Translations under genes and position numbers: made by a program
The notes under the pieces: generated by a model
The model's database searches: none
What the model was told of the DNA's origin: nothing
The model's input: only the letters and a program-made list of their open reading frames with translations
Assembly (NCBI GenBank): GCA_964057225.1
Contig: OZ059897.1
Span: 10,168,001-10,232,000 of the forward strand
Direction: 5' to 3'
DNA length: 64,000 bases
From: Auanema rhodensis
Taxonomy: Eukaryota; Nematoda; Chromadorea; Rhabditida; Rhabditidae
In this document: positions 55,564-64,000 of the stretch, piece by piece
Layout of the letters: every line of letters begins with the position of its first letter
How positions within the stretch are numbered: position 1 is the first letter of the stretch

Positions 55564-55824
55564 CGGTATTACAACAACTAAACAAAGTTATTGTGTTCAT
55601 TGTTACTGAATTGAACTAAGATTCTTCAATTTCTGTGTGACAACATGAAAATTCTAATTCAATGACCAGAAATTGAAAGATGTCTTTATTTTTGAAAACA
55701 ATACAGTTGATTGAACGTGATTAAATCGAAAATTGTTAGAACTTAAATAAGTATTTGAATTAAACAAATCTAACATGACAAGCAAGCAATATGTTTATAG
55801 CATTTTAATTTCAAAACAAAAAAA

Positions 55825-55896
55825 TGCCCAAGACAGGAATCGAACCTGTGTCGCCACGGCCACAACGTGGAGTACTAACCACTATACTACTTGGGC
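55825..55896 (-). tRNA. tRNA-His: tRNA-His(GTG) R104
   Basis: Class C. Confidence 0.96.
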
Positions 55897-56157
55897 CGAT
55901 ATTACAACAACTTAACAAAGTTAGTGTGTTCATTGTTAATGAATTGAACTAAGATTCTTCAATTTCTGTGTGACAACATGAAAATTCTAATACAATGACC
56001 AGAAATTGAATGATGTCTTTATTTTTGAAAACAATACAGTTGATTGAACGTGATTAAATCGAAAATTGTTAGAACTTAAATAAGTATTTGAATTAAACAA
56101 ATCTAACATGACAAGCAAGCAATATGTTTATAGCATTTTAATTTCAAAACAAAAAAA

Positions 56158-56229
56158 TGCCCAAGACAGGAATCAAACCTGTGTCGCCACGGCCACAACG
56201 TGGAGTACTAACCACTATATTACTTGGGC
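56158..56229 (-). tRNA. tRNA-His: tRNA-His(GTG) R105
   Basis: Class F. Confidence 0.7.
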
Positions 56230-56490
56230 CGATATTACAACAACTTAACAAAGTTAGTGTGTTCATTGTTAATGAATTGAACTAAGATTCTTCAATTTCT
56301 GTGTGACAACATGAAAATTCTAATTCAATGACCAGAAATTGAATGATGTCTTTATTTTTAAAAACAATACAGTTGATTGAACGTGATTAAATCGAAAATT
56401 GTTAGAACTTAAATAAGTATTTGAATTAAACAAATCTAACATGACAAGCAAGCAATATGTTTATAGCATTTTAATTTCAAAACAAAAAAA

Positions 56491-56562
56491 TGCCCAAGAC
56501 AGGAATCGAACCTGTGTCGCCACGGCCACAACGTGGAGTACTAACCACTATACTACTTGGGC
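56491..56562 (-). tRNA. tRNA-His: tRNA-His(GTG) R106
   Basis: Class C, leader ending CCG. Confidence 0.95.
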
Positions 56563-56822
56563 CGGTATTACAACAACTTATTAAAGTTAGTGTGTTCAGT
56601 GTTACTGAATTGAACTAAGATTCTTCATTTCCTGTGTGACAACATGAAAATTCTAATTCAATGAACAGAAATTGAATTTTGTCTTTATTTTTGAAAACAA
56701 TACGGTTGATTGAACGTGATTAAATCGAAAATTGTTAGAACTTGAATAAGTATTTGAATTAAACAAATCTAACATGACAAGCAAGCAATATGTTTATAGC
56801 ATTTAAATTTCAGAACAAAAAA

Positions 56823-56894
56823 TGCCCTAGACAGGAATCGAATCTGTGTCGCCACGGCCACAACGTGGAGTACTAACCACTATATTACTTGGGC
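56823..56894 (-). tRNA. tRNA-His: tRNA-His(GTG) R107
   Basis: Class G without C61T. Confidence 0.6.
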
Positions 56895-57153
56895 CGATAT
56901 TACAACAACTTAACAAAATTAGTGTGTTCATTGTTACTGAAATGAACTAAGATTCTTCAATTTCTGTGTGACAACATGAAAATTCTAATTCAATGAACAG
57001 AAATTGAATTTTGTCTTTATTTTGAAAACAATACGGTTGATTGAACGTGATTAAATCGAAATTTGTTAGAACTTGAATAAGTATTTGAATTAAACAAATC
57101 TAACATGACAAGCAAGCAATATGTTTATAGCATTTAAATTTCAGAACAAAAAA

Positions 57154-57225
57154 TGCCCAAGACAGGAATCGAATCTGTGTCGCCACGGCCACAACGTGGA
57201 GTACTAACCACTATATTACTTGGGC
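57154..57225 (-). tRNA. tRNA-His: tRNA-His(GTG) R108
   Basis: Class D. Confidence 0.8.
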
Positions 57226-57485
57226 CGATATTACAACAACTTAACAAAATTAGTCTGTTCATTGTTACTGAAAAGAACTAAGATTCTTCAATTTCTGTGT
57301 GACTACATGAAAATTCTAATTCAATGACCAGAAATTGAAAGATGTCTTCATTTTTGAAAACAATACTGTTAGTTGAACGTGATTAAATCGAAAATTGTTA
57401 GAACTTAAATAAGTATTTGAATTAAACAAATCTAACATGACAAGCAAGCAATATGTTTATAGCATTTTAATTTCAAAACAAAAAA

Positions 57486-57557
57486 TGCCCAAGACAGGAA
57501 TCGAACCTGTGTCGCCACGGCCACAACGTGGAGTACTAACCACGATACTTTATGGGC
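57486..57557 (-). pseudogene. tRNA-His pseudogene R109
   Basis: Class H. Confidence 0.7.
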
Positions 57558-57817
57558 CGGTATTACAACAACTAAACAAAGTTATTGTGTTCATTGTTAC
57601 TGAATTGAACTAAGATTCTTCAATTTCTGTGTGACAACATGAAAATTCTAATTCAATGACCAGAAATTGAAAGATGTCTTCATTTTTGAAAACAATACTG
57701 TTAATTGAACGTGATTAAATCGAAAATTGTTAGAACTTAAATAAGTATTTGAATTAAACAAATCTAACATGACAAGCAAGCAATATGTTTATAGCATTTT
57801 AATTTTAAAACAAAAAA

Positions 57818-57889
57818 TGCCCAAGACAGGAATCGAACCTGTGTCGCCACGGCCACAACGTGGAGTACTAACCACGATACTTTATGGGC
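57818..57889 (-). pseudogene. tRNA-His pseudogene R110
   Basis: Class H. Confidence 0.7.
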
Positions 57890-58150
57890 CGGTATTACAA
57901 CAACTAAACAAAGTTATTGTGTTCATTGTTACTGAATTGAACTAAGATTCTTCAATTTCTGTGTGACAACATGAAAATTCTAATTCAATGACCAGAAATT
58001 GAAAGATGTCTTTATTTTTGAAAACAATACAGTTGATTGAACGTGATTAAATCGAAAATTGTTAGAACTTAAATAAGTATTTGAATTAAACAAATCTAAC
58101 ATGACAAGCAAGCAATATGTTTATAGCATTTTAATTTCAAAACAAAAAAA

Positions 58151-58222
58151 TGCCCAAGACAGGAATCGAACCTGTGTCGCCACGGCCACAACGTGGAGTA
58201 CTAACCACTATACTACTTGGGC
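58151..58222 (-). tRNA. tRNA-His: tRNA-His(GTG) R111
   Basis: Class C. Confidence 0.96.
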
Positions 58223-58483
58223 CGATATTACAACAACTTAACAAAGTTAGTGTGTTCATTGTTAATGAATTGAACTAAGATTCTTCAATTTCTGTGTGAC
58301 AACATGAAAATTCTAATTCAATGACCAGAAATTGAATGATGTCTTTATTTTTGAAAACAATACAGTTGATTGAACGTGATTAAATCGAAAATTGTTAGAA
58401 CTTAAATAAGTATTTGAATTAAACAAATCTAACATGACAAGCAAGCAATATGTTTATAGCATTTTAATTTCAAAACAAAAAAA

Positions 58484-58555
58484 TGCCCAAGACAGGAATC
58501 AAACCTGTGTCGCCACGGCCACAACGTGGAGTACTAACCACTATATTACTTGGGC
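58484..58555 (-). tRNA. tRNA-His: tRNA-His(GTG) R112
   Basis: Class F. Confidence 0.7.
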
Positions 58556-58816
58556 CGATATTACAACAACTTAACAAAGTTAGTGTGTTCATTGTTAATG
58601 AATTGAACTAAGATTCTTCAATTTCTGTGTGACAACATGAAAATTCTAATTCAATGACCAGAAATTGAATGATGTCTTTATTTTTAAAAACAATACAGTT
58701 GATTGAACGTGATTAAATCGAAAATTGTTAGAACTTAAATAAGTATTTGAATTAAACAAATCTAACATGACAAGCAAGCAATATGTTTATAGCATTTTAA
58801 TTTCAAAACAAAAAAA

Positions 58817-58888
58817 TGCCCAAGACAGGAATCGAACCTGTGTCGCCACGGCCACAACGTGGAGTACTAACCACTATACTACTTGGGC
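58817..58888 (-). tRNA. tRNA-His: tRNA-His(GTG) R113
   Basis: Class C, leader ending CCG. Confidence 0.95.
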
Positions 58889-59148
58889 CGGTATTACAAC
58901 AACTTATTAAAGTTAGTGTGTTCAGTGTTACTGAATTGAACTAAGATTCTTCATTTCCTGTGTGACAACATGAAAATTCTAATTCAATGAACAGAAATTG
59001 AATTTTGTCTTTATTTTTGAAAACAATACGGTTGATTGAACGTGATTAAATCGAAAATTGTTAGAACTTGAATAAGTATTTGAATTAAACAAATCTAACA
59101 TGACAAGCAAGCAATATGTTTATAGCATTTAAATTTCAGAACAAAAAA

Positions 59149-59220
59149 TGCCCTAGACAGGAATCGAATCTGTGTCGCCACGGCCACAACGTGGAGTACT
59201 AACCACTATATTACTTGGGC
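59149..59220 (-). tRNA. tRNA-His: tRNA-His(GTG) R114
   Basis: Class G without C61T. Confidence 0.6.
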
Positions 59221-59479
59221 CGATATTACAACAACTTAACAAAATTAGTGTGTTCATTGTTACTGAAATGAACTAAGATTCTTCAATTTCTGTGTGACAA
59301 CATGAAAATTCTAATTCAATGAACAGAAATTGAATTTTGTCTTTATTTTGAAAACAATACGGTTGATTGAACGTGATTAAATCGAAAATTGTTAGAACTT
59401 GAATAAGTATTTGAATTAAACAAATCTAACATGACAAGCAAGCAATATGTTTATAGCATTTAAATTTCAGAACAAAAAA

Positions 59480-59551
59480 TGCCCAAGACAGGAATCGAAT
59501 CTGTGTCGCCACGGCCACAACGTGGAGTACTAACCACTATATTACTTGGGC
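59480..59551 (-). tRNA. tRNA-His: tRNA-His(GTG) R115
   Basis: Class D. Confidence 0.8.
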
Positions 59552-59811
59552 CGATATTACAACAACTTAACAAAATTAGTCTGTTCATTGTTACTGAAAA
59601 GAACTAAGATTCTTCAATTTCTGTGTGACTACATGAAAATTCTAATTCAATGACCAGAAATTGAAAGATGTCTTCATTTTTGAAAACAATACTGTTAGTT
59701 GAACGTGATTAAATCGAAAATTGTTAGAACTTAAATAAGTATTTGAATTAAACAAATCTAACATGACAAGCAAGCAATATGTTTATAGCATTTTAATTTC
59801 AAAACAAAAAA

Positions 59812-59883
59812 TGCCCAAGACAGGAATCGAACCTGTGTCGCCACGGCCACAACGTGGAGTACTAACCACGATACTTTATGGGC
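59812..59883 (-). pseudogene. tRNA-His pseudogene R116
   Basis: Class H. Confidence 0.7.
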
Positions 59884-60143
59884 CGGTATTACAACAACTA
59901 AACAAAGTTATTGTGTTCATTGTTACTGAATTGAACTAAGATTCTTCAATTTCTGTGTGACAACATGAAAATTCTAATTCAATGACCAGAAATTGAAAGA
60001 TGTCTTCATTTTTGAAAACAATACTGTTAATTGAACGTGATTAAATCGAAAATTGTTAGAACTTAAATAAGTATTTGAATTAAACAAATCTAACATGACA
60101 AGCAAGCAATATGTTTATAGCATTTTAATTTTAAAACAAAAAA

Positions 60144-60215
60144 TGCCCAAGACAGGAATCGAACCTGTGTCGCCACGGCCACAACGTGGAGTACTAACCA
60201 CGATACTTTATGGGC
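60144..60215 (-). pseudogene. tRNA-His pseudogene R117
   Basis: Class H. Confidence 0.7.
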
Positions 60216-60476
60216 CGGTATTACAACAACTAAACAAAGTTATTGTGTTCATTGTTACTGAATTGAACTAAGATTCTTCAATTTCTGTGTGACAACATGA
60301 AAATTCTAATTCAATGACCAGAAATTGAAAGATGTCTTTATTTTTGAAAACAATACAGTTGATTGAACGTGATTAAATCGAAAATTGTTAGAACTTAAAT
60401 AAGTATTTGAATTAAACAAATCTAACATGACAAGCAAGCAATATGTTTATAGCATTTTAATTTCAAAACAAAAAAA

Positions 60477-60548
60477 TGCCCAAGACAGGAATCGAACCTG
60501 TGTCGCCACGGCCACAACGTGGAGTACTAACCACTATACTACTTGGGC
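60477..60548 (-). tRNA. tRNA-His: tRNA-His(GTG) R118
   Basis: Class C. Confidence 0.96.
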
Positions 60549-60809
60549 CGATATTACAACAACTTAACAAAGTTAGTGTGTTCATTGTTAATGAATTGAA
60601 CTAAGATTCTTCAATTTCTGTGTGACAACATGAAAATTCTAATTCAATGACCAGAAATTGAATGATGTCTTTATTTTTGAAAACAATACAGTTGATTGAA
60701 CGTGATTAAATCGAAAATTGTTAGAACTTAAATAAGTATTTGAATTAAACAAATCTAACATGACAAGCAAGCAATATGTTTATAGCATTTTAATTTCAAA
60801 ACAAAAAAA

Positions 60810-60881
60810 TGCCCAAGACAGGAATCAAACCTGTGTCGCCACGGCCACAACGTGGAGTACTAACCACTATATTACTTGGGC
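60810..60881 (-). tRNA. tRNA-His: tRNA-His(GTG) R119
   Basis: Class F, last copy with C56T. Confidence 0.7.
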
Positions 60882-61142
60882 CGATATTACAACAACTTAA
60901 CAAAGTTAGTGTGTTCATTGTTAATGAATTGAACTAAGATTCTTCAATTTCTGTGTGACAACATGAAAATTCTAATTCAATGACCAGAAATTGAATGATG
61001 TCTTTATTTTTAAAAACAATACAGTTGATTGAACGTGATTAAATCGAAAATTGTTAGAACTTAAATAAGTATTTGAATTAAACAAATCTAACATGACAAG
61101 CAAGCAATATGTTTATAGCATTTTAATTTCAAAACAAAAAAA

Positions 61143-61214
61143 TGCCCAAGACAGGAATCGAACCTGTGTCGCCACGGCCACAACGTGGAGTACTAACCAC
61201 TATACTACTTGGGC
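61143..61214 (-). tRNA. tRNA-His: tRNA-His(GTG) R120
   Basis: Class C, leader ending CCG. Confidence 0.95.
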
Positions 61215-61474
61215 CGGTATTACAACAACTTATTAAAGTTAGTGTGTTCAGTGTTACTGAATTGAACTAAGATTCTTCATTTCCTGTGTGACAACATGAA
61301 AATTCTAATTCAATGAACAGAAATTGAATTTTGTCTTTATTTTTGAAAACAATACGGTTGATTGAACGTGATTAAATCGAAAATTGTTAGAACTTGAATA
61401 AGTATTTGAATTAAACAAATCTAACATGACAAGCAAGCAATATGTTTATAGCATTTAAATTTCAGAACAAAAAA

Positions 61475-61546
61475 TGCCCTAGACAGGAATCGAATCTGTG
61501 TCGCCACGGCCACAACGTGGAGTACTAACCACTATATTACTTGGGC
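61475..61546 (-). tRNA. tRNA-His: tRNA-His(GTG) R121
   Basis: Class G without C61T. Confidence 0.6.
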
Positions 61547-61805
61547 CGATATTACAACAACTTAACAAAATTAGTGTGTTCATTGTTACTGAAATGAACT
61601 AAGATTCTTCAATTTCTGTGTGACAACATGAAAATTCTAATTCAATGAACAGAAATTGAATTTTGTCTTTATTTTGAAAACAATACGGTTGATTGAACGT
61701 GATTAAATCGAAAATTGTTAGAACTTGAATAAGTATTTGAATTAAACAAATCTAACATGACAAGCAAGCAATATGTTTATAGCATTTAAATTTCAGAACA
61801 AAAAA

Positions 61806-61877
61806 TGCCCAAGACAGGAATCGAATCTGTGTCGCCACGGCCACAACGTGGAGTACTAACCACTATATTACTTGGGC
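61806..61877 (-). tRNA. tRNA-His: tRNA-His(GTG) R122
   Basis: Class D. Confidence 0.8.
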
Positions 61878-62137
61878 CGATATTACAACAACTTAACAAA
61901 ATTAGTCTGTTCATTGTTACTGAAAAGAACTAAGATTCTTCAATTTCTGTGTGACTACATGAAAATTCTAATTCAATGACCAGAAATTGAAAGATGTCTT
62001 CATTTTTGAAAACAATACTGTTAGTTGAACGTGATTAAATCGAAAATTGTTAGAACTTAAATAAGTATTTGAATTAAACAAATCTAACATGACAAGCAAG
62101 CAATATGTTTATAGCATTTAAATTTCAGAACAAAAAA

Positions 62138-62209
62138 TGCCCAAGACAGGAATCGAATCTGTGTCGCCACGGCCACAACGTGGAGTACTAACCACTATAT
62201 TACTTGGGC
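62138..62209 (-). tRNA. tRNA-His: tRNA-His(GTG) R123
   Basis: Class D. This gene breaks the seven-gene order of the neighbouring superunits. Confidence 0.8.
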
Positions 62210-62469
62210 CGATATTACAACAACTAAACAAAGTTATTGTGTTCATTGTTACTGAAAAGAACTAAGATTCTTCAATTTCTGTGTGACTACATGAAAATTC
62301 TAATTCAATGACCAGAAATTGAAAGATGTCTTCATTTTTGAAAACAATACTGTTAGTTGAACGTGATTAAATCGAAAATTGTTAGAACTTAAATAAGTAT
62401 TTGAATTAAACAAATCTAACATGACAAGCAAGCAATATGTTTATAGCATTTTAATTTCAAAACAAAAAA

Positions 62470-62541
62470 TGCCCAAGACAGGAATCGAACCTATGTCGCC
62501 ACGGCCACAACGTGGAGTACTAACCACGATACTTTATGTGC
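62470..62541 (-). pseudogene. tRNA-His pseudogene R124
   Basis: Class H with two private changes: C3A in the acceptor and C50T in the T stem. Confidence 0.75.
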
Positions 62542-62801
62542 CGGTATTACAACAACTAAACAAAGTTATTGTGTTCATTGTTACTGAATTGAACTAAGAT
62601 TCTTCAATTTCTGTGTGACAACATGAAAATTCTAATTCAATGACCAGAAATTGAAAGATGTCTTCATTTTTGAAAACAATACTGTTAATTGAACGTGATT
62701 AAATCGAAAATTGTTAGAACTTAAATAAGTATTTGAATTAAACAAATCTAACATGACAAGCAAGCAATATGTTTATAGCATTTTAATTTTAAAACAAAAA
62801 A

Positions 62802-62873
62802 TGCCCAAGACAGGAATCGAACCTGTGTCGCCACGGCCACAACGTGGAGTACTAACCACGATACTTTATGGGC
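62802..62873 (-). pseudogene. tRNA-His pseudogene R125
   Basis: Class H. Confidence 0.7.
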
Positions 62874-63133
62874 CGGTATTACAACAACTAAACAAAGTTA
62901 TTGTGTTCATTGTTACTGAATTGAACTAAGATTCTTCAATTTCTGTGTGACAACATGAAAATTCTAATTCAATGACCAGAAATTGAAAGATGTCTTTATT
63001 TTTGAAAACAATACAGTTAATTGAACGTGATTTAATTGAAAATTGTTGGAACTTAAATAAGTATTTTAAGAAAACAAATCTAACATGACAAGCAAGCAAT
63101 GATTTCATAGCATTTAAATTTCAGAACAAAAAA

Positions 63134-63205
63134 TGCCCAAGACAGGAATCGAATCTGTGTCGCCACGGCCACAACGTGGAGTACTAACCACTATATTACT
63201 TGGGC
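63134..63205 (-). tRNA. tRNA-His: tRNA-His(GTG) R126
   Basis: Class D. Confidence 0.8.
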
Positions 63206-63465
63206 CGATATTACAACAACTTAACAAAGTTAGTGTGTTCAGTGTTACTGAATTGAACTAAGATTCTTCATTTCCTGTGTGACAACATGAAAATTCTAAT
63301 TCAAAGAACAGAAATTGAATTTTGTCTTTATTTTTGAAAACAATACGGTTGATTGAACGTGATTAAATTGAAAATTGTTAGAACTTGAATAAGTATTTGA
63401 ATTAAACAAATCTAACATGACAAGCAAGCAATATGTTTATAGCATTTTAATTTCAAAACAAAAAA

Positions 63466-63537
63466 TGCCCAAGACAGGAATCGAACCTGTGTCGCCACGG
63501 CCACAACGTGGAGTACTAACCACTATATTACTTGGGC
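63466..63537 (-). tRNA. tRNA-His: tRNA-His(GTG) R127
   Basis: Class E. Last gene of the array. Its leader runs about 130 bp before the array breaks off at 63670. Confidence 0.88.
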
Positions 63538-63670
63538 CGATATTACAACAACTTAACAAAGTTAGTGTGTTCATTGTTAATGAATTGAACTAAGATTCTT
63601 CAATTTCTGTGTGACAACATGAAAATTCTAATTCAATGACCAGAAATTGAATGATGTCTTTATTTTTGAA

Positions 63671-63697
63671 TTTAATTTTAATTATATTAATTTTTTT
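63671..63697. other. AT-rich junction between tRNA array and retroelement fragment
   Basis: A short filler of A and T only, belonging to neither side. It marks a non-homologous or replication-type join and not an LTR-mediated insertion, because no LTR lies here. Confidence 0.6.
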
Positions 63698-64000
63698 TCA
63701 ATATGAACAAACGGTAACATGTGTCCATTTTTCTTTGTTTTTGTGTGACATACAAAAGGTATGGCTAAAGGAATGTAAGTTATGATGGTGGGAAAATAGC
63801 TCCGCATCAATTCATCACTAACCGTTTCATGAATCTCATCTCCCTCAAGTGGTGGAGCTGTTGGGCTCAACATGATATGGTTTATTTTTAACATAGAAGT
63901 AGGGGAGAGATAACATTTTATAGTGAAATATAATGCTATCATTAGACATAATATCAGAGTTATACAACCGATGGTAATGAGTGTTCGTTCAATTGAACCT
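63698..64000 (-). pseudogene. Truncated second copy of the Gag-Env-Pol retroelement
   Basis: This corresponds without gaps to 17440-17742 of the complete element, with about four base differences in 303. On the minus strand it encodes the transmembrane segment, the PTAP-containing tail and the start of the protease region. It is cut just before the DSG active site and continues beyond the window on its 5' side. It has the same orientation as the complete copy. Confidence 0.9.

Larger units (their letters stand above)
56158..58483 (-). repeat. Higher-order repeat, 2,326 bp (R105-R111)
   Basis: Order F C G D H H C, the same as at 52170-54495. Confidence 0.88.
58484..60809 (-). repeat. Higher-order repeat, 2,326 bp (R112-R118)
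   Basis: Same seven-gene order again. The following unit (R119 onwards) starts the same way, then departs at R123, near the array end. Confidence 0.88.
21751..63670 (-). repeat. Right tandem array of 127 tRNA-His(GTG) genes
   Basis: There are 127 copies on the minus strand, nearly all spaced 331-333 bp. Exceptions are two 208-bp units (after R3 and R13) and three 347-348-bp units after the K copies. Class counts by my reading: C 33, D 27, E 13, F 11, G 11, H 22, I 3, J 2, K 3, and one each of two singletons (R32, R99). The anticodon arm is the same in all. The array starts in the spacer beside the retroelement and stops mid-spacer at 63670, where an AT stretch and a second retroelement fragment begin. 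Confidence 0.97.

Overview
The window looks like a repeat-rich, AT-rich invertebrate nuclear genome. A nematode is my best guess. It rests on 46-51 bp intron-like gaps ending in a short pyrimidine-CAG, on a BEL/Pao-like protease fragment, and on eukaryotic tRNA genes with internal A/B boxes and oligo-T terminators. I cannot name the species. I see no ordinary single-copy host protein gene.

Layout. (1) Positions 1-4418 are a nest of old transposons: a Tc1/mariner element cut by the window edge (1-677), a second complete but frameshifted copy (1543-2885), a direct duplication of the flank shared by both copies, a decayed BEL/Pao-like coding fragment (2886-3994), a pair of long inverted repeats built from ~30-bp subrepeats (1204-1353 and 4041-4193), and a remnant of another Tc1-type transposase (4194-4290). 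(2) 4419-12950 is a head-to-tail array of 30 tRNA-His(GTG) genes on the + strand. (3) 12951-21750 is a Ty3/Gypsy-type LTR retroelement on the - strand. Its order is Gag, then an envelope-like glycoprotein segment, then protease, RT, RNase H and integrase. (4) 21751-63670 is a second array of 127 tRNA-His(GTG) copies on the - strand. (5) 63698-64000 is a truncated second copy of the same retroelement, running off the window.

The dominant feature is therefore 157 copies of one 72-nt tRNA-His gene in about 50 kb. Most repeat units are ~332 bp and a few are 208 bp. The units are organised into higher-order repeats (2,820, 3,194, 1,660, 6,327 and 2,326 bp), as in centromeric satellites. Copies fall into sequence classes, which the individual entries cite. 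C = consensus, all stems paired. D = G10A plus G53A. E = G10A only. F = G10A plus C56T. G = G10A, G53A and T68A. H = damaged 5' end (T6, A7, A8, C14), probably dead. I = C-to-T in the D loop, G53A and T59A. J = C2T. K = broken first two bases and replaced leader. M = G52A (left array only). The anticodon arm is unchanged in every copy I read. L and R numbers count genes from left to right in the left and right arrays.

The retroelement sits at the point where the two arrays change orientation, and a second fragment of it closes the right array. It is unusual in carrying the envelope-like segment between Gag and Pol. A signal peptide and a later transmembrane segment would place Gag and Pol on one side of a membrane and the glycoprotein on the other. 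The copy is damaged: there is one in-frame stop inside RT, and its two ends do not look like matching LTRs.
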